This document shows, in pieces, positions 1-12,100 of a stretch of DNA of 64,000 bases; the stretch's first letter is position 1, and every line of letters starts with the position of its first letter. The stretch lies in assembly GCA_016169945.1 (NCBI GenBank), contig JADLSH010000393.1, positions 9,275,501-9,339,500 of the forward strand, in the 5' to 3' direction. The notes under the pieces are model-generated. The model made no database searches and was not told the DNA's origin. It saw only the letters and a program-made list of their open reading frames with translations. The DNA comes from Trachythela sp. YZ-2020. Lineage: Eukaryota; Cnidaria; Anthozoa; Malacalcyonacea; Clavulariidae. The position numbers and the translations under genes were made by a program.

Positions 1-428
1 AGCCATGTATCTGTATGAAATAACATTCATTACATAACTTGTTTATGTACTTTATACCACAGGTTTTTATACCATTGAGATACTTAATGTAAAAGACCGC
101 CTTGTTTGTGTTTAAAACTCAAAAAACGTTTCTAAAATGCGGTTGTGTTGTGCCCTGATGCAAAACAACCAGACATATTAAACAAAATGGCAATCTGTGA
201 CTTCCTTTAATTTTATGTTTTACTTAATTAAAGAAATAAAATTAATCATTTCGCCATCTGATACAGTGTCAACTATCAACAAACAAGCTTTCAATGCATA
301 AAACCAACATGTAGTATAAATCGATTGTTTCACACTCGCCCCTGGCTTTCAATGATAAATAAAAGTTGTTGAGAAGCTCGAACGTGTTTTAAAAACAAAC
401 AAAAGTGATCACTTACTGCTATTTTCAG
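1..428. other. AT-rich non-coding stretch
   Basis: No exon-like reading frame, RNA gene or clear repeat was recognised here. Confidence 0.5.
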
Positions 429-1316
429 AATGACGATCTGTAGCGTACCCTGGTTGTCAGAGGTTCTTGTATTCCGCCCTATATTATTGTCGCTCGTATT
501 TTGTTTAATGCGGGGCGGAAGCGAACCTCTGGTGGCACGCGATATGAATCTCACTTCCCTTGGTACAAAATTTGTACCAAGCACATGAATGGTCAGTTAT
601 AATTAGCAGTTATAGAATCGATGTGATTGGTTAAACAAAAACCCGGTTTGCTACCTCCTCCGCAGGCATCGCGAAATGTATGTATTTTATAGTTTATATT
701 CAACGAACATTTTTATTCACGGAAAGATACGATATTGGGCTTAAGTTACAGCTGAAGTTTTTGTCTTAAGTTATAGCTTGAAGAAACATCAATATATTTT
801 GGTTAAAATTCGTCAAAATGGGAGAGAAGTCGGTATGCTTATTAGTATTAAATACTATAGACATATTTAATTAGTGTTTCTTTCCGTGGCCAAATGGCGT
901 CAACAATGTTCGTGCTTAGCTCAGTTTACATCACCGATTATAAAGTTATAATTCGCCAGACATGATTTGGATACGCTAACATATATTTATACATATATTC
1001 CTGAAGATTTCTGGGGCCATTTCACAATTTCTCTGACAATCTGTCCTCGAATCTGTGAAAGTGAAGAAACAGTATGACCGGAAGTTAACTGTTCAAATAC
1101 GTGTCAAAGTCATTAGTTCCACCCGAGTGCTAAGGATATAATGAAATACGCTACGTTTCGCTACGATCGGGCTGCAGTGGAAAATAGCCTTATGGAAGTG
1201 AGATTCATATCGCGTGAAACAAATTCAGAGGTTCTCTTCCGCCCCGCGTGAAACAAAATACGAGCGAGAATAATAGGGCGGAATACAAGAACCTCTGGCA
1301 ACCAGGGTATCTGTAG
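429..1316. repeat. Inverted pair of about 130-bp repeats
   Basis: The segment 429-560 (core CCAGAGGTTC-like arm, GTATTCCGCCCTAT, CGCTCGTATTTTGTTT, GGGGCGGAAG) recurs in inverse orientation at about 1187-1316. Each copy is itself hairpin-like, with AGAGGTTC at one side and GAACCTCT at the other. The 620 bp between the arms show no coding content. It may be one foldback element or two independent insertions; no target duplication was found. Confidence 0.7.
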
Positions 1317-2086
1317 CGCTAACTCGTAAAAATAAGCAATTTTCAACTTTCTGTGCCTATACTTTAGTTAGGAAGTTCGACGAGCGACACTTGCCAGCCA
1401 CGCGCCAGAGCAATTTGCGTGGTGCGTGGAATTGCGTCAGCGTGGGGAGAAAAACATCAAAGGTTCCGACTCGAGTTCCATATCTGATAATCCTTGATAT
1501 GTGGCTAGGGACCATAGAGATTATAAAAGAATAGAGGGGACATCCAATTGACAAATGTTAGTACCACTGAGCTTAATATACCGGAGGACGTGCACGGCAG
1601 AAAAAAGTGAAGCCAAAAACATGGCGAATTTCGTCATTTGCTGACGCCAATTGGTCCCAAATGCCCATGGTAATTACCACTGACAAACCGCGATCCTAAG
1701 CTTCAAACAAAGTCCTTTGGCCCACTGGTTTTGCAAAAATATTTTAATATTTTTATTTATTTTTTCCCGGCCTTGCTGTTTATCCAACAACGACGAGAGA
1801 AAAATGCCTTTTTGCTGCGCATTTGGCTGCCACAATTCTTTATCAAAGAAAAATATTTCTTCTCACCGGTAAGAATCCATGAAACTCCTTTATACTTTGT
1901 AGTTTTTACTGCAGGCCTATACACAAAGGCTCAATTTTAATTTTTACATAGTGTAAATTCCCGGCATGTGCAATCGATGAAAATCGATGATCGGAAAGCC
2001 AATCGATCAATCGAAATCAATCAATAGCAATTAACTAATTGATATCGATTGGTAGGATGAACGCAGCTTTGTTTCAAGCTATTCTC
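1317..2086. other. Non-coding stretch with ATCGAT-rich patch
   Basis: No supported gene. From 1971 to 2052 the tetramers ATCG and CGAT recur at very short spacing (CAATCGATGA, AATCGATGATC, CAATCGATCAATCG and so on), a simple degenerate repeat. The short reading frames here look like chance. Confidence 0.45.
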
Positions 2087-2090
2087 TTAA

Positions 2091-5020
2091 GGCTCTTTTC
2101 CACTCGTCGCAAAAACCAACTCGCAAGCTCGCTGCGAGTACCTTTATCCAATCAAAATGCTCGATAGTTAATTTTAAGAGGAGATTTTTTACAAACTCGC
2201 GTATTGGTTGCTCAAAACCAATCAGATTGCGCGAAGCCCGGATTGCGAAATGCGCATTGAGGAACAAAATGGCGGTCTGTTTCGGTGTTTTCCTTCTTCG
2301 AAGATCTGTTTATAGCGCTTCTTACAACGGCAAATGGAAAAAAATAGTCAAATTTTTCCAAACAAAGAAAAGTACTTGATCTTTAGGAAACATTCGGCAC
2401 CTCGGCGGGCTGAATCGATAGAAATTAATGCCTTATAAGCGTGATTATGTCATCCTATATTGATGCGACAAAGTGTCAACTAATATCAGTAATATGTAAA
2501 TATGGAACTTGCCAACTTGTAAGGTAAGATTGTGTGTATATTTAATGTTTTTGTTTGGGTAATCAAACTAAAGTATTATTTTATAATCTTTAATTCAAAG
2601 TTTGTTGGCAACGATTCTATATTTTGTGCATTTTAATAATTAAATTTGCATGCCATTGATGTCAATATTTCCTTCGAGAATCGAATCAATCGATCTAAAT
2701 TCTCTTTGTATTTTCACACAAAAATATGATTTTTTGCACTATATATTGATACTATAGATAAATTTCATGTTTAAATACTTTGGACATGTCCTATTAAAAT
2801 CCGAACTTGATCAAATGAGCTTGAAATGACGTTCTGTTTGTTTTGTGAAATTTGCTTATTAAAAATATCCAATAAACCAATAGCCTACTACATGACTTAA
2901 AGTTCAACGGCTGAAAATCACCGCAGAACTGTTCCCGAACAAGCTAAATTGACTTTCATAGTAAGCCTGGGGTATGTTAGTTTACAAAAAACCTAATTTG
3001 CTCAAAATTTGAGTGGGCGGTCCTAGGTCGTTTTTCAGCATTTTTAAAACCCACCAGAATTTGTGTCAACATTAACATTGTAAAGCTCACTGACCAAACC
3101 ATCATTTATGTATTATGCTCCATTCAAATTTTATACTTCAACTATGTAAACACAATTTTTAGTCATCTTTCTCAGTATCAAGCCTATCAATAGTTTGGTT
3201 TAGAATGCTTTCAAAGAATATAGAGGTTTTATATTTTTGCCATATTTGCTCAAAATGCAGTTTACTACTCTACAGCTCAATCCAAAGTTCAACGGCTGAA
3301 AATGACACCAGAACTGTTTCCGAACAAGCTAAATTGACTTTCATAGTAAGCCTGGGGTATGTTAGTTTACAAGAAACATAATTTGCTCAAAATTTGAGTG
3401 GGCGGTCCTAGGTCATTTTTTAGCATTTTTAAAGCCCACCAGAATTTGTGTCAACATTTACAGTCAGAATGTACTATTTACTAAGTTGGCCCAACCCCAT
3501 CTACCTTTTTGAGGTTACATGACTTATGCAAGAAGGGAGATGGACACGTTAGATTATTGAAGTAAATTTTTTGTGAAAAATATTGGTGATATAATGTTTT
3601 GCTCAATACTAAAATGTTTCCTATGTTATTTTAGCATGCTGTACAATGCGGGATGTGCATATTAAAGCCTGACAGATCCCTCCATGAAGCTTTTAAGGAA
3701 AACCTTTAATTGCCAGGACACTGTTCATTCAAATTTTGGGACAAGTAATTTTGCTAATTACAATAAGTCTAATGACTCAGACTATTATATCAGAACTCAG
3801 GTAAATTACACTAGAGGATGCTACTTTGAGTGGTTCCACCCTTGGTATGCTGAACGTTTGCATGAAACAGGTCGTATTTCTAGGGATGAGCCGATAATCA
3901 GTTTGTTAACGGTGGAAACTGATAATCGGCCGATAAGCCCACATATTGTATTGTATCGGTAAATTAATGGATTTTTCCTTATCCGCTCATTGTTTCTTTT
4001 CACTGCAATCAAGTAATTTTTCAGCTCACCCAGTTTGTGTGGAGCCACCAGAGTTTCATCTCTTGTAATAATAATATATTTTAGTTCTCTGGCATAATTA
4101 GATTGTACTGTACTAGACTGTAAAGAATGTTACTGAATGTCATATTTAAAACTTCCTGGTGGCCGAGTTAAAATGTTGTATGTGTTTTTCCTTATTAATT
4201 CTCTCACCTAATGTTGACTAAGTACCAAAACCATGGATCCATCTGGTACGAAATAACATTGTCATGTTTTCATATAGGGATGTAACTACATTCCAATGTT
4301 GTTTACCATTTTAATGGTAATATTAAACTATCAGATATTATCCAAAATTATTATTACGAAATCACTCAACACTGAATATAATCCATTTTATTGATAGGCT
4401 CTTCAAAAACATAAACTGTTCCTGCGGCTATGCCTATAGCCTATAGCCTATAATTTTTGCTTTTTGGTTTTTCTAGCTTTATAATTATGCACTCCAGTAA
4501 CTTCCTATTTGAGTCTCTGTCAAAGCCATTTTGTAACCCATGTGTATTGCAGGCTAGAACATTAATATTTCATGACAGAGTAGTGGCTGAAAATTTAAGT
4601 CAATATTTTCTAAAGGAAAGACAAAAGTATTTTTAGCATCTGAAACTTTTCATGTCAAGTGTATATTAAAGCAAGCCTATACCTATAGCCCTATATAGCG
4701 TTTTTGCTCACAAAAATATAGTATGTAAAACATACTAAAAATAAAACTTTTGTACTCACCTTCTGCATGAACATACTGAAATTTAAAGTTTTAAAATATT
4801 TTCTATGTTATCTCTTGTTTCACGTTGATTTTGCTGTTAATATTCCGCCTGAATTGCGGGCAATTCTGACCGCCCAAATATTGGGCTGATATTGCCTGGT
4901 TACTAAGTTTTGAGCACTTTTTGAAAAAAATACGCGAGTTTGTAAAAAATCTCCTCTTAATTAGATGCAAGTACTCGCAACGGGCTTGCGAGTTGGTTTT
5001 GCGATGAGTGGAAAAGAGCC
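2091..5020. mobile_element. 2.9-kb DNA transposon-like element flanked by TTAA
   Basis: The ends are inverted copies: GGCTCTTTTCCACTCGTCGC at 2091 and its complement with few changes ending at 5020. The similarity continues inward for about 90-110 bp, through CGCAAGCTCGCTGCGAGTAC and AAGAGGAGATTTTTTACAAA. Both sides carry TTAA (2087-2090 and 5021-5024). TTAA duplication is typical of piggyBac and Kolobok superfamilies; the GGCTC terminus does not decide between them. No transposase frame is seen inside, so it is non-autonomous or decayed. The bases on both sides rejoin in frame as the tail of a LINE reading frame, so the insertion is younger than that LINE. Confidence 0.8.
2899..3466. repeat. 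Two direct copies of a ~178-bp unit
   Basis: About 178 bp starting AGTTCAACGGCTGAAAAT at 2899 are repeated from 3288 with few differences (shared blocks: AACAAGCTAAATTGACTTTC, GAGTGGGCGGTCCTAGGTC, CCACCAGAATTTGTGTCAAC). The copies start about 388 bp apart, inside the TTAA-flanked element. Confidence 0.8.
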
Positions 5021-5038
5021 TTAAGGGACACTGTGGGC

Positions 5039-5197
5039 AAACTTGCTGTTCCTTTTCCTCGCACCAACTACCTGAGAAATTCGTTCAGTTACAGTGGTGC
5101 AGTAACATGGAACAGTCTTCCTGTAGAATTGAGACAAGCTAATTCTCTTAATACTTTTCGGTCTGGTTGTAGAAAAATTTTCTCTTCTCGGCAATAA
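5039..5197 (+). pseudogene. Non-LTR retrotransposon, C-terminal fragment of the ORF
   Basis: The frame reads KLAVPFPRTNYLRNSFSYSG, then AVTWNSLPVELR and a short tail to TAA at 5195-5197. This matches the C-terminal end typical of CR1/L2-like animal reverse transcriptase ORFs (recognised from memory, not searched). Upstream codons continue across the TTAA target of the preceding element into 2057-2089. The 3' tail ends at about 5350 in a CCATA/ATACC pentamer run (5358-5380), as expected of a LINE 3' end. Confidence 0.7.
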
Positions 5198-5357
5198 TTA
5201 CTGTATCTAACCAATGCACGGCACTCATGTAAAGCAGGTTTTAATTTTATTTTCTTATTATATTTGTGTATTTGTTATTTATATATTGTGGAATTGTATT
5301 ATTTATATATTGTAAAATTTGTAACTCCTGATGAGTCCACCGTGGCTAAATGAAGTT

Positions 5358-5380
5358 ACCATACCATACCATACCATACC
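5358..5380. repeat. ATACC microsatellite at LINE 3' end
   Basis: Pentamer repeats of ATACC; the same repeat resumes after the following hairpin element (from 5493), so the hairpin was inserted within it. Confidence 0.7.
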
Positions 5381-5493
5381 TAGCCTGCGTGGCAGGCGTT
5401 CTATTGTGGGGGAGGGAGCGCGCTCTCAAAAAAAAAGCGCGCGCTCTAAACAAAACTCCCTCCCCCATAATAGAACGCCTGCCACGCAGGCTA
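5381..5493. mobile_element. Palindromic hairpin element, copy 1
   Basis: The arms TAGCCTGCGTGGCAGGCGTT and AACGCCTGCCACGCAGGCTA are perfect inverted repeats and continue with TCTATTGTGGGGGAGGGAG against its complement. The centre holds GCGCGCTCT and AAGCGCGCGC around an A-run. A second copy in reverse orientation lies at 7276-7380. It has no coding capacity: a small non-autonomous foldback element. Confidence 0.85.
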
Positions 5494-7275
5494 TACCATA
5501 CCATACTAGCGTCTAGCGTACTGTTTGTTTGTCCGAACAGTTGCGCTTCAGCACACGTGGTACCCCCTGCAGGTCAACCTCGAAAAAGGTGGATTAACCC
5601 CCTCATTTTGCAAACATACTTGAAGCTTAATTATTCCTCCGGAAAAGTGACAGACAGAACGACGCAAGTCGACTTTCTTGACAATACATAGGCGCGCAAA
5701 AGACTGGGTCCAGTGAACTCTGGAGAACTTTAACACGTCAAGAATAGTGTGCTGCCTCGCTGAGGCTCGGCAGCAATAATTATTAACTCACAAACTTTAA
5801 ATTTTGAAATATGACGCTGTGTAAATATAGCTACTTGCGACTCTAAATTTGATATGGTTGCGCAATTTGAACAAACATTGACGATGTCTCTGGGTATACG
5901 AACATATCTTGCAGTAAATTTGGGGATTATTTTGTCAATTTGCAACGTTTTATGCGGTAAGTGATATATATCCTTGAATCAAGTGTATTTTGTCAAACTT
6001 GATCTGCATGTCTACTCAGGTGCATTAATGCCTGGCTCCAATTTCGTAAGGAGCGGGAAAATAGAAAAAATATATAAAAATGAATAAAAAATTAACAAAG
6101 TAAACTATGACTCTCATTTTTTGGTGGGATGTTGGAAATGAAGTGCCGATATTTTTCAACCATTTGGTTTCCATGGAAACTGGTCATGTGACAAGATATA
6201 GGCGGTAATAATGGAAATTAACTTAAAGTTTTAAAACACGGCTTGTCGACGCACTAAACATTCATGGATATGTACAAAACTATTATCACGGAACCTTTTG
6301 CTCTTATACTACAATGTTGTAATTAGAAACTTGAAGATTATGCCATTGGTATGAAAATATTGCTGTGAATACAACAATGTCTCGCACAATGTCAATATAA
6401 TTTGCACTAAAACGATCGTTCCAGATTAAAATGTTTACAAGTCTAATTGTAGGACCAAAGTTGGCTGTATTCTAGGCAAAATCTACGTATTAACGACCCA
6501 CATTAACGTTGTCTTATGCGTCGACAAGTCCAACGTGTTTTTCGCGTGATGAATTCGCGCACGCCGTTATCATTAGCCCCAGCCGTGAAACAAAATATGA
6601 AATACAACTATACAATGACTAATAAACCATTTGCAAGTGCATTCAGATAATATGCTTGGAACAGAGACAAGATAAGTAAAACATGCATGATAAGTACAGA
6701 TCAATGTGAACAAGAAATGTGCAAATATTGCTGTTGTTCATTTATATATTGAGCAAAATATTCGACAGGAATGCAGTCTTTATAGGATATTATATTTCAA
6801 CAACAACATTAATTACTCCCTTAAGAGTTTAAGAGAAATATGTCACACTTAAACATCATCACCCAAAAAAAGTTTGAATCAACCATACGCTAGGTATTTA
6901 TTTGTATTTCAAATGTTTTTTTCTGTGGGAAACTAAAGAGGATCACAAATCGGTGCTGAATTATTCAGACATAAACGCGCAATAGCGAGCTTTATATATC
7001 AAAGTTCAAAGGTCGCCGCATATTGCATATAATATATTAAACTATAAAACGGCCAATTTTACGCGAAAATCTAAAAGTTTACTCCTCCCTGCTGGTTTTT
7101 ATAATCTAAACTAATCCAACAGCTCATATTTATTGAATTTCAGGTTGATTCGAACGCCAAAACACATTCGAATACTTAATATAGCTGTCAAGATGAATTC
7201 CTCCTGGCAATATGCTAGACATGTTTAATCGCGCGCGCAACTCGCGCGGACATATCGAGTCAAGCGTGGGTAGAG
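5494..7275. other. Long non-coding stretch
   Basis: AT-rich DNA without a supported exon, RNA gene or strong inverted repeat. The short reading frames at 5548-5945 lack family resemblance or splice context. Confidence 0.45.
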
Positions 7276-7380
7276 CTAGCCTGCGTGGCAGGCGTTCTAT
7301 TGTGGGGGAGGGAGTTTTGTTTAGAGCGCGCGCTTTTTTTTTGAGAGCGCGATCTATAGAACGCCTGCCACGCAGGCTAG
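7276..7380. mobile_element. Palindromic hairpin element, copy 2
   Basis: Same element as at 5381-5493 but inverted: it begins CTAGCCTGCGTGGCAGGCG and ends CGCCTGCCACGCAGGCTAG, with the TTTTGTTTAGAGCGCGCGC side first. It is slightly shorter on one arm. Confidence 0.85.
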
Positions 7381-7787
7381 GGTAGAGCCATAGTAGAGCC
7401 AAGCATTAATCTGCCTGAGTACCCAATCATCTTAAACCCATGGCCATTTCCAGCTGATGCCCATGTAGTGCGCAACATTCAGGCTTCAGCCGAGCCTTCT
7501 GCACAAAATCGAAATTCTAAGATAATTGTACGTCTATTTATCGTAATTGGTTTCATGGTTTTGTCATTGTTGGTAAGGTGAAGTAATACAAGGAACAACC
7601 GTTCTGCGACTTCAAGCTGCTTTCAAAGCATGTTACTGTAATCCGGAAATGTTGACGAATGTAAGTTTTGTATGGTGAACATCTTTAATTAACATGCGTT
7701 GAAGTCAGTTTCTGTTGCTTTATATGAACTCAATGCGTTCTTGTGACGTGTTCTTGTTCCACCCTTGGATATCTACAGTATATAGTA
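7381..7787. other. Non-coding stretch
   Basis: No supported feature was seen. Confidence 0.4.
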
Positions 7788-8151
7788 GGGACCTTAAGCA
7801 TGTAGGACGGCAACACGACGACGACGGCGATTAATACAATAAGTCGATGAAAAGAAATGAATAATTAAACTCCCACGGGAGTTTTAGACGCGGTCCTCGC
7901 TCTGTTTACAACGGCAAATCACAGATTTTCACGCCTTGTATACAACGCCTGCAATTCAAGCCGAAACAAGTGCTACTTCAAATTGGTTCAGTAGAACTCT
8001 TCTCAACAATAAAGCCCATGTCTTCAACTTCTTAAACTGTACTAAATTCATACAATTGTAATACACGACAAGTTTTCTTTACTATCATTTCTTTGAAGGA
8101 GTTTGTTTTGGCCGTCGTCGTCGTGTTGCCGTCCTACATGCTTAAGGTCCC
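7788..8151. mobile_element. 364-bp TA-flanked inverted-repeat element
   Basis: Ends GGGACCTTAAGCATGTAGGA and its complement, with the match continuing through CGGCAACACGACGACGACGGC (about 42 bp per arm). TA sits on both sides (7786-7787, 8152-8153). No coding content. The TA duplication suggests a Tc1/mariner-type non-autonomous element. Confidence 0.8.
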
Positions 8152-8192
8152 TATTTGTCGGTAGAGACGTTAGACGTCATACTGTGTATCTA

Positions 8193-8407
8193 CAGGGTGT
8201 CCCCAAAAAAGGCTACCTTTTCAAATTCAAATTAGCATGTTAATTCAAGCAACCTATTGTATTCAATATCCCATGTGTATAAAACTGTGTGTTTTTACGC
8301 ATTCGTAGTTCAAAAGCGATAATGAATTTCAAAGAACTACAATAGGTTGCTTGAATTAACATGCTAATTTGAATTTGAAAAGGTAGCCTTTTTTTTTAGA
8401 CACCCTG
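8193..8407. mobile_element. 215-bp mariner-like element with CAGGGTGTC ends
   Basis: The arms CAGGGTGTCCCCAAAAAAGG and its near complement, followed by CTACCTTTTCAAATTC and TTAGCATGTTAATTCAAGC, pair over about 65 bp per side. TA flanks at 8191-8192 and 8408-8409. CAGGGTGTCC ends are typical of mariner-type elements. No transposase. Confidence 0.82.
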
Positions 8408-8776
8408 TATAAATGAACCAACAGACAACGGCAAAATGTTATCTATTTGTTTTACATAATAAAGAAATGAAAAATTAGATAAATGAATTGAAAAATTAGG
8501 GCTTTGAAGCGCGACGTAAAGAGATTTACATGTCATTTGACGTGACCATGATGTATACAAAACAACGCACGTCATTTGTTCATGACGCTTTGGGGAGAGA
8601 TGTAATTCACTAATTGGCCTCAAGATATTACTAAATAATGTCTATAATAGTCTATAAATCATGCGAATCCTGTAAAGGAATGGTCAAATCGATTTATGGT
8701 CAATGTGTTGGAGACTGCAGGGTGCTGCATCAATGTATACATGAATGCTATTTGACATGACTTTGATATTTCTTCA

Positions 8777-8794
8777 TATAAAAAGGTATAAATA
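8777..8794 (+). promoter_or_regulatory. Possible TATA box for the gamma-glutamyltransferase gene
   Basis: Two overlapping TATA-like boxes (TATAAAAA at 8777, TATAAATA at 8787) lie about 120 bp upstream of the first recognised coding exon. A plausible splice donor (ACA|GTAAGT, about 8836) follows. This could be the promoter with a short first exon, but no in-phase start codon could be joined to the next exon, so the assignment is weak. Confidence 0.3.
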
Positions 8795-8914
8795 TTGTGA
8801 GATGCATCCAGGTTTTCACATTCTTGGGCATACTACAGTAAGTATACGAAATTACAGATTTAGTGGAGCGCTTCCTTTGGTTTTATAGACAAGATAGTTG
8901 TTATTTTTCTTAAG

Positions 8915-9133
8915 ATGGAGTATCTTTGTCTCCGAAGGATTGGCCAAAAGATGATTTTGACAGACTAAAACGTTATACAGCTCAAAGATATCATTCTCCT
9001 AAACCATTAGCAGTAAGTCATACTCATGGTGTAGTCAGTGGCACTACTAACTCTCTCGCTGTGCATGCTGGGATTGTTGCATTGCAACAAGGAGGAAATG
9101 CGATGGATGCCTGTGTAGCTACAGCATTGACAG
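8915..9133 (+). CDS. Gamma-glutamyltransferase, first recognised exon
   Basis: It begins after TTCTTAAG and reads GVSLSPKDWPKDDF...; it ends ACA-G before GTAATGG. It contains the GGT N-terminal motif HGVVSGTTNSLAVHAG and GGNAMDACVATAL. The exon starts with two bases of a split codon. The ATG at 8915 itself would give a different frame, so the true start is upstream. Confidence 0.85.
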
Positions 9134-12100
9134 GTAATGGTCAAAATTTGCTTGTTTATATAACATTGCCACTGAATACACAAGTTTGGATAACCCTCAT
9201 GCTTAGTTATTATTATTCTTGTTTACGAAAGTATAGTTTATAGAATAGAACGAAAGTAACTGTCAGCGTTAGAATCATGTCTACGATACCTCGAATAACG
9301 ATTTAAGGTAATGACGATTCCATTACATTCATCTTTATACCCTTACGGAAAAAGATAGCGTGTTTGAATATACGCTGTATATAGAGTGTAGGTGCTGGCT
9401 GCTTGCGATCAAGCCATTGAAATTGTCCAGTACATTCAACTTTCTGATTACTACTGATTACTCGCGTAACGTGAATTGCCTCGTACCCAGGCGATATATA
9501 CTAGGTTTAAATGAATTAGTGTTATTTCGTTATTTATAAACCTACCACGCCCATTATTTATTGTTGTCAATCGGTTATGAGTTTAATATAAAAACAAATA
9601 CCATCCCATCAACTTTGAGTTACTACACAGGCTGCGATGCTCGTTTGATCATAACGATATTTTTAATGATATTTCGTCACATTATTTTGTGGCTTACCAA
9701 CTTGGTTGGCAACCCTCCCCATGCCCTGGTGGTCGGCCTTTCATTGAAACTCACGCTGCACGCTCGATCTTGAATTTCAATGAAAGACCTCACACTCGAT
9801 TTTATCCTACATAGAGCACCTGGGGCTGGCAACGATGGAGTGACTTGACTAGGTCGCTAGCGTACGAAGCGATCAAAACGTAAAACCGCCTTGAACTTTT
9901 CCGATACTCGCGTGACCGCGTATATCTTGATCCGGCCATAATCCATGACCAAATTAATCATAAACCATTTCATAATTTTGTCCCTGCATAAAATCAGTTA
10001 ATCGCAATTCCAGGGCCTTCGCTGGAAAGGTTAAAATATATTTTTTCAGGTAGTGATCTTTCATCCAATCTCGTGAATATTTCATTATGATGTACCTTTC
10101 TTTCAGAGATAACTCTCGCAGCGGGTTCGTATGTCTCGTTCGCTGGTATTACAGAGATATTATACTACAAGAGTTCTGAAAACCGGGTATACAGTTTAGA
10201 TGGTGGATGGAATATTCCAGCTGATCTTAACACTGATGAAATATTGCCATTGCATACAACAAAACCTAATGGAGCATCAGTTCTTGTTCCTGGTTATTTT
10301 GCGGGTATGTACGTGGTGCAGACAGGCGTTTCATCCTTTTCTTCCCTCGCAGATGAACACTAGCCTTTACTCTTTACTCTTTACTTAAATCTATATAATT
10401 CCTGATGTCTTTATCTGTCAGTGACAATAGGAGAGGTCTGCAGTCCAAAAGTAGTTGAACTTAACCATAGTTACTAGTACAGTAAATTTCCAAATTGTAA
10501 GTGTAGGAGATGCTCACACTTTAATATATTGGGAGACAGCTATACCGTCATTCATATTCAAAGATCTGCAATCAAGAGGACCTTAACTTAAGTAAATAAT
10601 TGAAAAAGATCACCTGCATAAAACCCTTTTGACGTTGGGCCGAAAACACATGCTCCATATTAGCATATTCTATTCCTTGCGCTTGTATTATGCCGTGACT
10701 GTGAGTAAGCAGTGAGAAAGAGCGGTATAAAGCGGTTTCAACTTTAGACAAGGGAAAACAGCTTTATCAAACAAAACATGCGACTGTGTGGGATAACATA
10801 CAAGACATTACCATAGACAATCGCCGTGACCCTCTGCGCTGTGACCAAAGACGTCGCCTAGAAGCGTGGCATATATAAACATGAATCATCATGTCTTAAC
10901 TACGGTAGTTATTTCGTCGGTAACTTATACGGTAGTTATTTTCTACAAGAATATCTCTACCATGGCGGATTATGTCATCCTTCGAGTATGTAAGGAGTCA
11001 GGTTGATGTAGACATTACTCATTAGACTGAGTCAGTGGCGTACCGAGAACGTTTCCACTGGTTGGAACGTTGGAAAATTTTGCATTTTTGAAGCGTCATA
11101 AGTGCAATTTCCGTGCTTCCTGAGAGAGGTGAAGTTTTTACACCTAAGAATTCAAGATTTTTAACGCACTCTTTAACTTTTCGCAACCTCATCCCCACGT
11201 TTTGAAAAATATTTGCTCCGTATACAATTACAAGCGTCAGTAAATTGGGTTTGTTGCTTTTGATATATGCGGCACAATGTGAAAGTAACAACAAATCCTG
11301 GATGAGCAAATTACTGCCGACGGCCCTGTGGTTATTTGAAATTTCAAAATTTACCGACGAAAGTCAATTTCCCGGGGGGGGTAACACCCCAACACCACTG
11401 TGTCAAAATGTGCAGTCAAAATATCTGACACGAGAACAGAATTTTTCTCTTACTCCAAAGGTGTACGTCAAGGATGTATACTAAGTCCAATTCTTTTTAA
11501 CTTATACATAAATGAATTAGCTAAATTATTCGAAAACACTAATTCAGACCCTTTCATACTTCCAAACGGCGCAAGACTGAGTTGTCTTCTTTACGCTGAT
11601 GATTTAATTATATTATCAAGATCAAAATTTGGACTCCAAAAATGCCTAGATGAACTCAATAACTGGTGTAAAAAATGGCTGATGGAAGTTAACTTAAAGA
11701 AAACCCAAATTATGATCTTTCAAAAAGGAAATAATAAAATACAGAAACCAAAATTCATGTTAGGTAATAAAAACGTAACGATTGTACAAGAATATTGTTA
11801 CTTAGGAATCAAATTGAATTCAAATGGTAAATTTACTCCAGCTATAAAACAGCTAAGGGACCGTTCATTATTTAAGAGGGGGGGTGGGCCGGTAATTTTG
11901 CAGCATTGATTTACAATATTTTCTTGACCCACCCATGAACAACGGTTAAATTTTTGTGGCCCACCCCATGTCATTGAACACAAATTCATGGCCCACCCCC
12001 AATATAGTTTGATTAATTTCCCCCTATCAAGATTTGAATACAAATATTATTGTAAAATATGATAAAACTGGACCAATTGTTTAGAAATAGAAACAAGTAT

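Noticed and set aside
5328..5360. CTGATGAG as a hammerhead core
   Set aside because: No GAAA follows a closed stem II and no stem III can be drawn; the segment is the 3' tail of a LINE.
8914..8970. ATG at 8915 as the start of the gamma-glutamyltransferase
   Set aside because: It opens a different frame from the conserved GGT sequence; the conserved frame enters this exon through a splice acceptor.
11036..11399. hAT-like element with CAGTGGCGTACC left end
   Set aside because: The proposed right end (CCAACACCACTG) matches only loosely and there is no 8-bp duplication.
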